Shown piece by piece: positions 52,641 to 62,269 of a stretch of 64,000 bases of DNA (within the stretch, counting starts at the first letter, position 1; each line of letters opens with the position of its first letter). The notes beneath the pieces are model-generated. The model did not search any database. It was given only the letters and a program-made list of their open reading frames with translations, and had not been told where the DNA came from. Made by a program: the position numbers and the translations under genes. The stretch is from Brevinematales bacterium (GTDB lineage Bacteria; Spirochaetota; Brevinematia; Brevinematales; JAOACQ01): contig JAGVOW010000061.1 of the NCBI GenBank assembly GCA_020052515.1, positions 1-64,000 on the forward strand, given 5' to 3'.

Positions 52641-54085
52641 ATAACCAAACAATATTTGAAAAGTCTGTTGCCGGAAGGCGCGCGGTAACTTTCCCTGAGA
52701 GCAATGTCCCCCAGGTTTTTTTACCTGAAAATCTGCAAAGAAAAAGCGGCCTGGGTTTACCGGAAGCCAGTGAATTAGACATTGTCCGGCATTATACCAA
52801 TTTATCCAGAAAAAACTTTTCGGTAGACACAGAGTTTTATCCTTTAGGTTCATGCACTATGAAGTACAATCCAAAAATTCTGGAAAAGGCCGCCGCTCTG
52901 GGCGGTTTTACTGACCTCCATCCTTTACTGGCAAGGCTTCCTGGGGGCGAAAAATTTGCTCAAGGGGCTCTGGAAGTCCTGTTTGAAACAGAAAAGCTCC
53001 TGGCTGAGATCACGGGAATGGACGCAGTAAGCCTGGAGCCATTGGCCGGAGCGCATGGTGAAATGACTGGCATTATGCTGATCGCGGCTTACCATAAGTC
53101 AAAGGGAAACAAGAAAAAAACTGTTATTGTCCCGGATTCTTCCCATGGAACCAATCCCGCGAGCGCGGCTATGGCGGGATACGAGATTATTACTATACCC
53201 AGCCTGTCGAATGGGGAAATGGACAGAGAACTTTTTCAAAAGGCTCTCAATAGTGAAACCGCGGCGGTTATGATGACCTGCCCCAATACATTGGGAATCT
53301 TTGAGACAAAAATTGAAGAAATTGCCCGAATGGCGCATTCTGCGGATGCTTTGATGTACTATGACGGCGCGAATTTAAACGCTATTCTCGGCAAGATGAG
53401 GCCCGGCGACGCCGGTTTTGACGTTATCCATGTGAATGCGCACAAGACTTTTGGTACTCCGCATGGCGGCGGCGGCCCGGGAGCAGGCCCTGTGGGAGTA
53501 AAAAAAGCCCTTGTTCCTTTTATCCCCCACCCTCGCGTGAAGAAAAATCCGGATGGAAGTTATGGATTTGACAAAATAAATTCTTTCTCTATCGGCAAAG
53601 CCGCTAACTTTTACGGAAATTTTGGTGTGATCCTGAAAGCTTATGCTTACATCCTCCTCCTGGGCAAAGAAGGCCTGCGGGAAGCCTCGGAAGACGCGGT
53701 TTTAGCGGCAAATTATGTTAAAGAAAAATTGAAACCCTATTATTCCTTACCTTATGACAGAATCTGTATGCATGAATGCGTTTTCTCAGCGGGAAAACAG
53801 TTGGAACAAGGCATTCACGCTATTGACATAGCCAAAGCATTGATCGAAAGAGGTTTTCATCCACCGACGGTCTATTTCCCGCTTATTGTAAAAGAAGCCA
53901 TTATGATTGAGCCGACTGAAACAGAAAGCAAAGAAACATTGGACACTTTTATTAAAGCGATGATTGAAATAGCAGAACTCGTGGAAAAAAATCCGGAAGA
54001 ATTGAAACTAGCTCCACGCAATACGCCGGTTTCCCGCTTAGATGAAACAAAAGCGGCAAGGGAAATGAAGGTTTGTTTATCATAG
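52631..54085 (+). CDS. gcvPB: glycine dehydrogenase (decarboxylating) subunit 2
   Basis: C-terminal half of P-protein, 484 aa. PLP-binding Lys272 is in [20 protein letters not shown]. Other family segments are [68 protein letters not shown] and [13 protein letters not shown]. It overlaps gcvPA by 10 bp, so the subunits are translationally coupled. No gcvT, gcvH or lpd is in the window, so these must be elsewhere or upstream transcription is not involved. Its end is close to the end of the convergent P-II-like gene. Confidence 0.96.
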   Translation: MEINNQTIFEKSVAGRRAVTFPESNVPQVFLPENLQRKSGLGLPEASELDIVRHYTNLSRKNFSVDTEFYPLGSCTMKYNPKILEKAAALGGFTDLHPLLARLPGGEKFAQGALEVLFETEKLLAEITGMDAVSLEPLAGAHGEMTGIMLIAAYHKSKGNKKKTVIVPDSSHGTNPASAAMAGYEIITIPSLSNGEMDRELFQKALNSETAAVMMTCPNTLGIFETKIEEIARMAHSADALMYYDGANLNAILGKMRPGDAGFDVIHVNAHKTFGTPHGGGGPGAGPVGVKKALVPFIPHPRVKKNPDGSYGFDKINSFSIGKAANFYGNFGVILKAYAYILLLGKEGLREASEDAVLAANYVKEKLKPYYSLPYDRICMHECVFSAGKQLEQGIHAIDIAKALIERGFHPPTVYFPLIVKEAIMIEPTETESKETLDTFIKAMIEIAELVEKNPEELKLAPRNTPVSRLDETKAAREMKVCLS

Positions 54086-54089
54086 ATCT

Positions 54090-55235
54090 CTATTTCTTTT
54101 GTTCTCTTTGCGGATTTCCCAGATAAGTACAGGCCTGAGGGACATCCCGCATCTCAATAACGGAAAATGTTTGATTGTCAAAAGCGCCCGCTTCCTTTAA
54201 TGCGCCTAATATTTGTTCCGACTGGTTTACGGATACAATCATATCGCTTTCTTCCCGGGCCGGAGAAGGATTTCCGTTAGATTCTTTTCCATAATTATAA
54301 AAACTCGATCTGCAGATGGTCGCTCCAGCAGCGCCAACAGCCATAGATTCTCGAACTAAATCTCCCGCTCTCCCTTCGTTGCAAATTAAAGACAGGTCGA
54401 CTAAATTTTTTAAATAACAACGGCTTTTATCATCGTTATCTGCGTTTGCCAATGACCCTTTTTTTCTCCACTCATTACTGCCTTTTAAATCATCCACAGC
54501 CATAATAATCTGCTCTACGCTTGCCGCGTACCTCATTCTTCCTCTATATATTTTTAAATTAATCAAGGCTTTATTTACCGGGTAAAGATAAATAAAACCT
54601 TTTCCCGGCTGATCGAGCTTGCCCGCTTCAATGAGCGCTTTCATCACTCCCTGAGCGTCATTCTTTTCGGCCAGCAAGTTGACTACTTCCTTTTCCGCAG
54701 GAATAGTGATCCTCAAAAGGCCAAGTTTATCTCTCAAGCCCGTACCCTGGCCGAATGTAATGGATGGAACGCATATTCCCATTTCCAGAACAGCCTGAGC
54801 GATATTATTACCCTGCCCTCTTTGAACAATACAGGATATCCCATAAAGATCGGTTTGAAAATAAAAATCTTTTTCAGATTTAGTTTTTAATGATTTCAAA
54901 GAAGAATCAAAGGAATAATCCTCCAATAGCTGTATCGCTTCTGAATAAATAGTGCATCTTCCCGGAATAGATAAGCCTGACTCCGCAACAAGGAATGAGA
55001 GAATATCTTCTTCTCTATCCGCAGGGACATAAAATTTATAGATATCTAAGGGATCTTCATCCAGGCCAGTCCCTGAAATTGCCCCAAATATATTTTTCTT
55101 TTCCCTGAGGACAATAGCCCTCCCGGCTTGAACATGAAAACGTTCTATGCCGGCTTTTTGAAGGGCATCTTTAAACAAATGAGACACGCCCTTGTATATT
55201 TCGCAAGTGATTTTTTTCACTTTATTTTTTCTCAT
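54090..55235 (-). CDS. protein of three P-II-like domains
   Basis: 381 aa, cytosolic. Three segments share the P-II (GlnB) signature of a ferredoxin-like fold: 8-105 (KKITCEIYKGVSHLFKDALQKAG, KFYVPADREEDILSFLVAESGL, GRCTIYSE), about 130-220 (YGISCIVQRGQGNNIAQAVL, LRITIPAEKEVVNLL, IEAGKLDQPGKGFIYLYPV) and about 278-372 (LVDLSLICNEGRAGDLVRES, ESDMIVSVNQSEQILGALKE, FSVIEMRDV). P-II proteins bind ATP/ADP and 2-oxoglutarate and control transporters and enzymes. Here the three domains are in one chain, which could form the normal trimer internally. The canonical T-loop Tyr is not obvious. It follows the DUF1538 gene after 14 bp, implying control of that membrane protein. Confidence 0.82.
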   Translation of the reverse strand: MRKNKVKKITCEIYKGVSHLFKDALQKAGIERFHVQAGRAIVLREKKNIFGAISGTGLDEDPLDIYKFYVPADREEDILSFLVAESGLSIPGRCTIYSEAIQLLEDYSFDSSLKSLKTKSEKDFYFQTDLYGISCIVQRGQGNNIAQAVLEMGICVPSITFGQGTGLRDKLGLLRITIPAEKEVVNLLAEKNDAQGVMKALIEAGKLDQPGKGFIYLYPVNKALINLKIYRGRMRYAASVEQIIMAVDDLKGSNEWRKKGSLANADNDDKSRCYLKNLVDLSLICNEGRAGDLVRESMAVGAAGATICRSSFYNYGKESNGNPSPAREESDMIVSVNQSEQILGALKEAGAFDNQTFSVIEMRDVPQACTYLGNPQREQKK

Positions 55236-55249
55236 TTCAATGCTCCTGA

Positions 55250-57265
55250 CTATTTAGTTACTTGAAGATCGGTACGCCGCTTTTGATTAACATACAATCC
55301 TACCAAAAGCACAGATAAAATAGGAAAAACAGACGCGCAGGCCAATATCCCAAATCCTTCCACGACCCCGACCTGCCCGCCAATTCCAAGGCCCATTGCT
55401 AAAACCAGCGGAACCGTTATAGGGCCTGTTGTAACCCCCGCGCTATCCCAGCCGATATTAACAAATTCCTCACTGGAAATTTTTGTGATCAGCAACAATA
55501 TGAGATAAGGCGGCGTCAGCAGAAAAATAAGCGGAATATTCCAGATGATTTTAGCGACTCCCACAGCTATCCCAATTCCTACTCCAACCGCTACTGCCTG
55601 CATTAAAAGCGATTTTTTAAACGTACCGACTGTTAATTCCTCTACTTTTATTCCCAACGCGTTCAAAGCGGGCTCCGCCAAGGTCGCCCCATAACCCATA
55701 ATAAAACCAAACAACAATACAATTAAGATTCCCCACAATCCTCCTTCATTGCCAAAAAGAGGCCCTCTTTTTGGGACAAAAGAATATTGCTTCATTACGG
55801 GGTTGTAATTACTGACATCAAATGGAAGTGCGACATAATTTTGATTCAATTTAGTATAAAAAAAACTTTCCGTTGTACCGTCAGGAGATAAAGATCTCTG
55901 TAATAATTTAAGGTCAAATCCATTGATAACCTGCTTCTGATCGGTAAGGCTGATCGCTTTAAAAGAAGAGGGAAGTTTTTCTCCCACTTGATTACCCAGT
56001 TTTGACAATCCAAGCTCAATGCCGGCATTAAACAACCCAAGCCCAATCACAGCAAAAGAAATTCCAAGAATCACTTCATCAAAGCGCGGCAATTTTTCCC
56101 TGAGAATGATAACCAATACCAATACAAGTAAAATACAGAGCGGAATAATAGCCTGCACGGCAAGAATTCCATTTCGAATGAAAATCGGACCTGCCATCGA
56201 AGCATTTTCTGCCGATTGCCCTTTCCAGCGGAAATATTCCTCATCGTTTCCAAAAACAGCTTTTCTCTTCTGGCTGTCTAAAGCAAGCGTGCTCATAAAA
56301 CTATTCATCTGAGCGCCATTGTTATTAAAAAAAGACAGCACTCCTTTGTCAGAAGAATTTTTTAAGGCATACCCTGTCATTTTATCTTCATTTTCAAACA
56401 AGATTATGGTTTTTGCGCGGTTTGAAGGATGAAAAAAACTTTCCTCATGCATCGGCTTCGGAACCCCTGAATTCAGAATTAGCCCCAAAAGCATGACGGT
56501 TATTACTGGAAAAGCGGAAGCCAGAGTAACCACCCCAAACCCGGAAGAAGCGCCCGATTTTTTCACGACAATCCTGGAAATACCGATCCCCAGAGCTATC
56601 ACTAAAGGAACAGTAACCGGCCCTGTGGTAACACCGCCGCAATCCCAGGCAACCCCGGTAACATACATCATATTTGGATCAAAAAAAGCCCATATCGACA
56701 AGGGAATAAGTATCAAAGTAAAAATATAAATAAAAGGTTTTAATGACCATCCATATAAAAAGCGCAGCATCCCAAAAACAACCGCAATCCCCACTCCAAT
56801 CGCGACCGCGTATACCAGATAATTTGAATATTTATTTAACAAAAGAAAAAGCAAAGGCGCGTCCCATGCTTTTACGGAAGACCCGGCGGCTTTTAAAACC
56901 CCAATAGCGGGCTCCGCGAATGTAACGCCCATACCCAGGACAAAGGAAAAAATTAAAATGAAGAGAAGCCCTGATTTCTGAGGCAGCTTAATTCCGCATA
57001 TTTCACCCAGCGGCATGAGTCCTATGAGAAGGCCTTCCATAAAAAAAGCAAGCCCCGCCACTACTAACCCGATTCCAAGAGCGATAACCGCAGACTCAGC
57101 GACAGGTATACCCAGAATAATAATCTGGAAAAACACCAGATAAAGAACAATCAAAGAGACAGATTGGATTTGTTCCTTAAACTTGGAAACAGCATAAGGA
57201 AAAATCATTCCTATAGCTTCCGTGAATTTTACCTTAATCTTGCCCGCTGATTGCTGAATCGACAT
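55250..57265 (-). CDS. double DUF1538 membrane protein (putative transporter)
   Basis: 671 aa with many TM segments arranged as two homologous halves: 30-265 and about 370-660. Each half has AEPA (117-120; 530-533) and a highly similar WDxxGVTTGPxTVPL block (207-221; 606-620). A soluble region (about 270-365) and a beta-rich insert (about 420-505) separate them. Internal duplication of this kind is typical of secondary transporters or channels; the substrate is unknown. ATG at 57265 has GAGGAG 6-7 bp upstream and is preferred to 57298. The P-II-like gene follows after 14 bp, so a nitrogen/energy-linked control of transport is a reasonable inference. Confidence 0.85.
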   Translation of the reverse strand: MSIQQSAGKIKVKFTEAIGMIFPYAVSKFKEQIQSVSLIVLYLVFFQIIILGIPVAESAVIALGIGLVVAGLAFFMEGLLIGLMPLGEICGIKLPQKSGLLFILIFSFVLGMGVTFAEPAIGVLKAAGSSVKAWDAPLLFLLLNKYSNYLVYAVAIGVGIAVVFGMLRFLYGWSLKPFIYIFTLILIPLSIWAFFDPNMMYVTGVAWDCGGVTTGPVTVPLVIALGIGISRIVVKKSGASSGFGVVTLASAFPVITVMLLGLILNSGVPKPMHEESFFHPSNRAKTIILFENEDKMTGYALKNSSDKGVLSFFNNNGAQMNSFMSTLALDSQKRKAVFGNDEEYFRWKGQSAENASMAGPIFIRNGILAVQAIIPLCILLVLVLVIILREKLPRFDEVILGISFAVIGLGLFNAGIELGLSKLGNQVGEKLPSSFKAISLTDQKQVINGFDLKLLQRSLSPDGTTESFFYTKLNQNYVALPFDVSNYNPVMKQYSFVPKRGPLFGNEGGLWGILIVLLFGFIMGYGATLAEPALNALGIKVEELTVGTFKKSLLMQAVAVGVGIGIAVGVAKIIWNIPLIFLLTPPYLILLLITKISSEEFVNIGWDSAGVTTGPITVPLVLAMGLGIGGQVGVVEGFGILACASVFPILSVLLVGLYVNQKRRTDLQVTK

Positions 57266-57335
57266 GGTGACTCCTCGAAAGTATTTCTGACAATACACTA
57301 ATTATCGACAAACAGCGCTTAATATTTTAAAGTTT

Positions 57336-57638
57336 TTAAGAATTATAATCGAGCACAACCCTATCCTGCCTCACTTTCGAAACAAATTCCGTCGCCTTTT
57401 TGTGTTCCGGGTGGTGTTGATAACGGTCCAGCGCCTTTTCATCCTCAAACTCAGAAACCAGAGCCACATCATAAGCCCCTTCCGATAAACTAATATTAAT
57501 TCCCACTTCTAATTGGATAATTTCCGGGATTTTTTCCTTCAACCCTTCCAGAAGCTCTTTTAATTTCCTGGCATTTCTTTCCTTGCTTGACCCCAGAGCC
57601 TCATCTTTAAGCCTCCACATCACAATGTGTTTTATCAT
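57336..57638 (-). CDS. Dabb (stress-responsive alpha/beta barrel) domain protein
   Basis: 100 aa. MIKHIVMWRLKDEALG, then LKELLEGLKEKIPEIIQLEVGINIS, DVALVSEFEDEKALDRYQHHPEHKKATEFVSKV, with a final VVLDYNS. This is the complete Dabb/ferredoxin-like dimeric fold, whose members often have unknown roles or bind small hydrophobic ligands; His4 (IKHIV) and the HHPEH segment are typical. It overlaps the upstream esterase gene by 4 bp (ATGA), so both are made from one transcript. Confidence 0.9.
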   Translation of the reverse strand: MIKHIVMWRLKDEALGSSKERNARKLKELLEGLKEKIPEIIQLEVGINISLSEGAYDVALVSEFEDEKALDRYQHHPEHKKATEFVSKVRQDRVVLDYNS

Positions 57639-58576
57639 GAAATCCCCCTATGTGCATCTAACCATACGATAATATCCTTCGTGGCCTCGTCCCGGTTGGT
57701 CTCATTGAGAAGCTCATGCCGGGCACCTGGATAAAAACGGTAAGCAATATCTTGAATGCCCAATTTTTGATAAGCTTTTATAAGAGAACGAACGGTTTTA
57801 GTTTTTTGGCCTACCGGGTCCATTTCGCCTGCTATCAAATAAATCGGCAAATTTTTCGCGATTTTAGACATTTCTTTCCGACTGTGAATCCATCTGAGCC
57901 ACACCGCCAGATCGTAAAAATACCCCGACGGAAAAATAGTCCCGCAATAAGGATCATTTTTATATTTGTCCACCTCGGCAATATCCCTGGAAATCCAGTC
58001 ATAACGAGTCCGGGTCGGTTTAAAATCGTTATTGTAGGAACCCATCCCCAGAGACAACAAAAACGGGCTCTTCTGATCCCTGCTGCCTCTGATGAATATT
58101 TCCAGCCCTGCCAAAACAAGGCCAATGTCGGCCAAAATTCTTACTTTCCCTATAGTCCCTGATAAAATCACGCCTTTCAAGTTTTCACCATACTGGGAAA
58201 TATACCCCTGAACTAAAAACGACCCCATGCTGTGGCCAAATAGAAAAAGAGAAAGTCCCGGATGCTCCTTTTGAATGATTTCTGAGAGCTGCCGCATATC
58301 TCCCATCATCCAGGAAAAGCCGTCTTTATCAGCGATAATGCCCAGTTTTTCCACATCTCCTACAGTCCTTCCATGCCCCCGATGGTCATTAGCGTAAACA
58401 ATGTATCCGGCTTTGGTTAAAGCCTGCGCAAAGCGCTCATAACGAAAGGCATGCTCAGCCATACCATGAGAAATCTGGACTACCGCTTTAGGTGTAATTT
58501 TTTCTTCCGGAAGCCAGTAATAAACAAAAATCTCAGCGCCTTCTTTGTCCTTGAAGGCAAATGTCTTTGTTCTCAT
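57635..58576 (-). CDS. alpha/beta hydrolase, monoacylglycerol-lipase-like
   Basis: 313 aa, cytosolic. VVQISHGMAEHAFRYERFAQALTKAGYIVYANDHRGHGRT and nucleophile Ser116 in GHSMG (114-118) match the serine aminopeptidase S33/monoacylglycerol lipase group. The catalytic Asp is likely in GEMDPVG (about 257) and the His in GARHELLNE (about 289). Substrates could be lysophospholipids or monoacylglycerols. The frame is open to 58711, but GGGGAG 7 bp before the ATG at 58576 decides the start. It is coupled with the Dabb gene. Confidence 0.9.
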   Translation of the reverse strand: MRTKTFAFKDKEGAEIFVYYWLPEEKITPKAVVQISHGMAEHAFRYERFAQALTKAGYIVYANDHRGHGRTVGDVEKLGIIADKDGFSWMMGDMRQLSEIIQKEHPGLSLFLFGHSMGSFLVQGYISQYGENLKGVILSGTIGKVRILADIGLVLAGLEIFIRGSRDQKSPFLLSLGMGSYNNDFKPTRTRYDWISRDIAEVDKYKNDPYCGTIFPSGYFYDLAVWLRWIHSRKEMSKIAKNLPIYLIAGEMDPVGQKTKTVRSLIKAYQKLGIQDIAYRFYPGARHELLNETNRDEATKDIIVWLDAHRGIS

Positions 58577-58780
58577 TATTCTCCCCGGATTTTTTGCCTC
58601 GCTTAAAAAGTTACTGATTATTATATAATCTTCTGTATCAAAAAAGCAAAAAAATACCAAATTCGTCTTTCCAGATAGATCATTCTGCAGCATCCGCAAA
58701 ATGTAGAACAAACAAAGCTCACAACCAAAATAGCCCTAAGGTACTTTTTAAAACATAGAAAAATTGTCATAAATTTTTTC

Positions 58781-58809
58781 TTTACATTTATAAATAAATC
58801 AATTATACT
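58781..58809 (+). promoter_or_regulatory. promoter in the 58577-58938 gap
   Basis: TTTACA at 58781-58786 and TATACT at 58804-58809 with a 17-bp spacer, 130 bp before the ATG at 58939. The 362-bp gap is otherwise AT-rich. I see no gene or clear repeat in it; a 20-residue hydrophobic frame from 58879 (MHQAPLLLLLPILLVC) has no fitting lipobox. Confidence 0.5.
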
Positions 58810-58938
58810 ACTAATGAGGTTAGACTAGCAATTCACTTCACTTCTCTCTGAATTCAAAAAAATTCGAATTTTAGCTCAATGCATCAGGCCCCTTTATTAT
58901 TGCTTTTACCGATCCTTTTAGTTTGTAGAGGTACAAAA

Positions 58939-60759
58939 ATGACAGGGAACAATCATTCCTTTCATATACCCGTTATGGGTATCGGCTTTACGATTGATAC
59001 TCCGCTTAAGGTAGCAAAATATGGGATATCTTCCGTGATATCGCTGGTAGATGACGCTCTGATAGAGAATGTCCGAAAAAAAATATGCGCTGATTTCAAT
59101 TTGGAGTACAGCGAAATATCTTCGAGCGAACCGGATAGCCGGGCGAGAAGAATTACTGAATACTTGAATCTCTTAAACCGCCTGGTAAACCGGCAATTTG
59201 AGGCACTCAAAAACTCCGGTTTCGAAAATGGTTCTGAAATCACGATTTTCTTTAACTATTTACCAGATGACTCTCCGCTCAAGGTAATGTATCTGGAACA
59301 GGCAAAAACTCCAGACACAGCCAAACTGCAAAAACTTCGCGAAGATCTCCTGAAATTAATCAATCCAGGTGATATTGACGTCAACATTATGGTAAAGCTA
59401 GACAAAAGTCACTACAAAAATGGGGGGGAATTAGCTCCAGAATACTCCGAAGCACTTTCAGCGTTACGCGGATACGCAAAAAGCGGCCTCTATTCATCCA
59501 TCATACTTTCTGCCGGTTTTAATAGACGCCTTGCCGCTTATATGGAAAATTTTGACGATTTCTTCCCCGATGAGCAGGGATTTTTGAAAAAGAAAATTAC
59601 GTTGAAAGTAAGCGATTTCCGCTCGGCTCAAACACAATCAAAGTTTTATGCTAAAAAAGGATTGTGGGTGTCTGAGTACCGCTTGGAGTCCGGCTTGAAT
59701 TGTGGCGGACATGCCTTCGCGACAGAAGGAGAATTGATGGGGCCGATTTTAGAGGACTTTAAAACCAAAAGGCCCGAGTTGATAGGAACTAATTTTGAAT
59801 ATTACCAGAAAGCCATTGAAGAAAAAAAAGGCTTTACTTTAAAAAATCCTCCCGTCTCTTTGATAACAGCGCAGGGCGGCGTCGGTACTGCATCGGAGCA
59901 TAGATTTCTCCGCAACTATTACCAGCTGGACAGCATTGGGTGGGGTTCCCCTTTCTTGCTTGTCCCTGAATCCGTGAATATTGACGAGGGAACGCTAAAA
60001 AAACTGGCATCTGCCGGTGAAAATGAAATTCAATTGAGCAATATCTCTCCTCTGGGTGTGCGATTCTATACCCTGGTAAATTCTGAAAGCGAGCTCGCGA
60101 AAAAGAAAAGAATAGAATCTGGCAAGCCAGGAAGCCCTTGCACCAAAGGTTTCTTGATGCTGAACACAGAGCTGTCTGAGAAACCGGTCTGCATCGCGTC
60201 AAACATTTACCAGCAATTAAAGATCAAATCTCTGCAAAATCAATCGCTCACTGATGCGCAATACCAGGAAAAATTTGCTGATGTGGTCGCGAAAGCATGC
60301 CTCTGCAAGGACCTTTCCGGTTCCGTTGAGATCAACTACGAATTAAAACCGGAAGCGGCTGAAAAACTGACTCCAGCTGTCTGCCCCGGCCCTAACCTGG
60401 CCTTTTTTTCAAAGATTTCTTCATTAAAAGATATGATCAGTCATATTTACGGAAGACTCAACCTCATTACACAGAAAAGGCCGCATATTTTTATCAACGA
60501 ATTAAAGCTTTATCTGAATCATTTAGTAAAAGACATCGCGGATTGTACAAAGGAACAATCGGCCCGAAAAACAGAAAGTCTGAGGAACACTTACCGTAAT
60601 TTGCTCAATGGAATTGAATACTATAAAAAAATTGCGGCTCACTTTGCGGAAGAACCTGAAGACTTTAAAACCGCTTTCCAGCAAGGGCTGTCTGCATTAA
60701 CAGAACAGCTGGAGAATACCGTTCGCAATAACCCAATCCTGAGCTCAGTCTCACCCTGA
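58939..60759 (+). CDS. uncharacterised 606-aa protein with weak FMN-oxidoreductase resemblance
   Basis: N terminus FHIPVMGIGFTIDTPLKVAKYGISSVISLVDDALIENVR resembles the start of TIM-barrel FMN enzymes of the nitronate monooxygenase/FabK group. GLNCGGHAFATEGELMGPIL recalls their G-x-E-A-G-G-H block, and QGGVGTASEHRFL the phosphate loop. The similarity is by eye and the C-terminal 250 residues have no visible relatives; it includes a Cys-rich segment (VVAKACLCKDLSG) and a long helical end. The start at 58939 has AGAGGTA at the right distance; upstream ATG at 58879 would add a hydrophobic stretch lacking an ideal lipobox. It is followed by convergent glgA. Confidence 0.62.
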   Translation: MTGNNHSFHIPVMGIGFTIDTPLKVAKYGISSVISLVDDALIENVRKKICADFNLEYSEISSSEPDSRARRITEYLNLLNRLVNRQFEALKNSGFENGSEITIFFNYLPDDSPLKVMYLEQAKTPDTAKLQKLREDLLKLINPGDIDVNIMVKLDKSHYKNGGELAPEYSEALSALRGYAKSGLYSSIILSAGFNRRLAAYMENFDDFFPDEQGFLKKKITLKVSDFRSAQTQSKFYAKKGLWVSEYRLESGLNCGGHAFATEGELMGPILEDFKTKRPELIGTNFEYYQKAIEEKKGFTLKNPPVSLITAQGGVGTASEHRFLRNYYQLDSIGWGSPFLLVPESVNIDEGTLKKLASAGENEIQLSNISPLGVRFYTLVNSESELAKKKRIESGKPGSPCTKGFLMLNTELSEKPVCIASNIYQQLKIKSLQNQSLTDAQYQEKFADVVAKACLCKDLSGSVEINYELKPEAAEKLTPAVCPGPNLAFFSKISSLKDMISHIYGRLNLITQKRPHIFINELKLYLNHLVKDIADCTKEQSARKTESLRNTYRNLLNGIEYYKKIAAHFAEEPEDFKTAFQQGLSALTEQLENTVRNNPILSSVSP

Positions 60760-60768
60760 TAAATAGCA

Positions 60769-62247
60769 TCAGCCCTTCTTCTTGTTCTCCATTGCTTTTT
60801 TATACAACTTTTCATATTCCAATACGCTTTTATCCCAGGAAAAATCTTTTGCCATCGCGTTCCGGATCAATAGTTCAAGATGGTGCTTTCTATCATAATA
60901 AGTACTGACCGCCCACCCCACCGTATAATAAACCGCATTCGCGCTCGCTTCATAAAAAACAAAGCCTGTTCCTTCCCCGGTGGCTTCACGATAGTTTTCC
61001 ACTGTATCAGCAAGGCCGCCTGTAGCCCGGACAATCGGCAATGTTCCATATTTCAGCGAATAGATCTGATTCAGGCCGCAAGGTTCATAAAGCGAAGGCA
61101 TAAGGAAGAAATCGCTTCCTGCCTCAATCAGATGGGCCAGTTCATTGTTGTAGCCGATGTAAGAGCCGATTATACCGCCGTAGCGCAAAGGAAGCCACTT
61201 AAAGAAATCTTCCAGCCTTTTGTCACCGGAACCCAAAATGACAAATTGTACCCGCATAGACTGCACTATATCTTCAATCGACTGGGCCAGAAGTTCCAAT
61301 CCTTTTTGAGAAACAAAACGGCTGACTATGCCCACGATCGGAATATCCGGATTTTCCAGAAGGAGAAAACGCTTCTGCAATTCTTTTTTGCAGAAGGCTT
61401 TGCCTTCTTTATTTTCAATCGAATAGTTAGCGGGAATCAAATTGTCTGTCTCCGGGTCCCAATGCGCATAATCCACGCCATTGAGGATGCCTGTATAATT
61501 CTCGCCCCGGTCGTTTAAATACTGCGCGAGGCCATATCCGCCGTCAGAAGTTTTCGTTTCCATGGCATAAGTAGGACTGACTGTATTAACAATATCCGCG
61601 AACACAATCCCGCCCTTTAAGAAATTGACGCTCCCAAAACATTCCAGTTTGTCCCAGGTAAAATTCCTTTCACCCAGGCCGATATAGCCATAATGAGATT
61701 TTGGATAAATCCCCTGATAAGCCATATTGTGTATGGTTAAGACACTCGCGGCTTTGCCCAGAATGGGATCATCCCAGTGCCAGACCTTTAAATAAGCCGG
61801 AATTAACGCAGTCTGCCAGTCATTCGTGTGAATAATATCGGGAGAAAAATCAATATCCCGGCAAAGCTGGAGAGCCGCGCGCGAAAAAAAAGCAAAACGC
61901 CTCGGATTGTCTAAATAATCATTAAAATCTTCATCATGGTAAAGGCCGCTTCTTTCAAAGTAGAGATTAAATTCAATTAAATAAAGCGTTACTCCATCCA
62001 TTTCTGTTTTATGAACCGTACACCATTCCTCGCGATCCCCCATCCACACTCCCATATTGTGAATAAAAGGTTCTATTTTGTATTTTCGGACATCAAGAAA
62101 AGAATATTTCGGAATCACGACACGCACATCATAGCCCCGTTTTTTCAAGGCCTTGGGCAAAGACCCAGCGACATCCGCCAGGCCGCCTGTTTTAGCGTAA
62201 GGAGCGCATTCTGAAGAAACTATTAAGACATTGTGCTTCTTTTTCAT
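60769..62247 (-). CDS. glgA: glycogen synthase (ADP-glucose), GT5
   Basis: Transfers glucose from ADP-glucose to glycogen chains. K19-x-G-G-L at 19-23 (YAKTGGLADVAGSLPKAL) is the substrate-binding site, with VRVVIPKY, IHTNDWQTALIPAYL, LTIHNMAYQGIYP, GILNGVDYAHWDPETD, VSRFVSQKGLELL, SDFFLMPSLYEPCGLNQ and ATGGLADTVENY. Length (492 aa) is typical. No glgB, glgC or glgP is nearby. The PorV-like protein at 45.8 kb carries a glycogen-binding-type domain, but is exported, so a direct link is unlikely. Upstream lies the heptad-repeat relic. Confidence 0.96.
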   Translation of the reverse strand: MKKKHNVLIVSSECAPYAKTGGLADVAGSLPKALKKRGYDVRVVIPKYSFLDVRKYKIEPFIHNMGVWMGDREEWCTVHKTEMDGVTLYLIEFNLYFERSGLYHDEDFNDYLDNPRRFAFFSRAALQLCRDIDFSPDIIHTNDWQTALIPAYLKVWHWDDPILGKAASVLTIHNMAYQGIYPKSHYGYIGLGERNFTWDKLECFGSVNFLKGGIVFADIVNTVSPTYAMETKTSDGGYGLAQYLNDRGENYTGILNGVDYAHWDPETDNLIPANYSIENKEGKAFCKKELQKRFLLLENPDIPIVGIVSRFVSQKGLELLAQSIEDIVQSMRVQFVILGSGDKRLEDFFKWLPLRYGGIIGSYIGYNNELAHLIEAGSDFFLMPSLYEPCGLNQIYSLKYGTLPIVRATGGLADTVENYREATGEGTGFVFYEASANAVYYTVGWAVSTYYDRKHHLELLIRNAMAKDFSWDKSVLEYEKLYKKAMENKKKG

Positions 62248-62269
62248 AGAACATCCTTATGAAAATTTT

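Noticed and set aside
58879-58938. Lipoprotein start for the 606-aa protein
   Set aside because: The hydrophobic stretch ends LLVCRG, a poor lipobox (Val before Cys), while a good ribosome binding site precedes the ATG at 58939.
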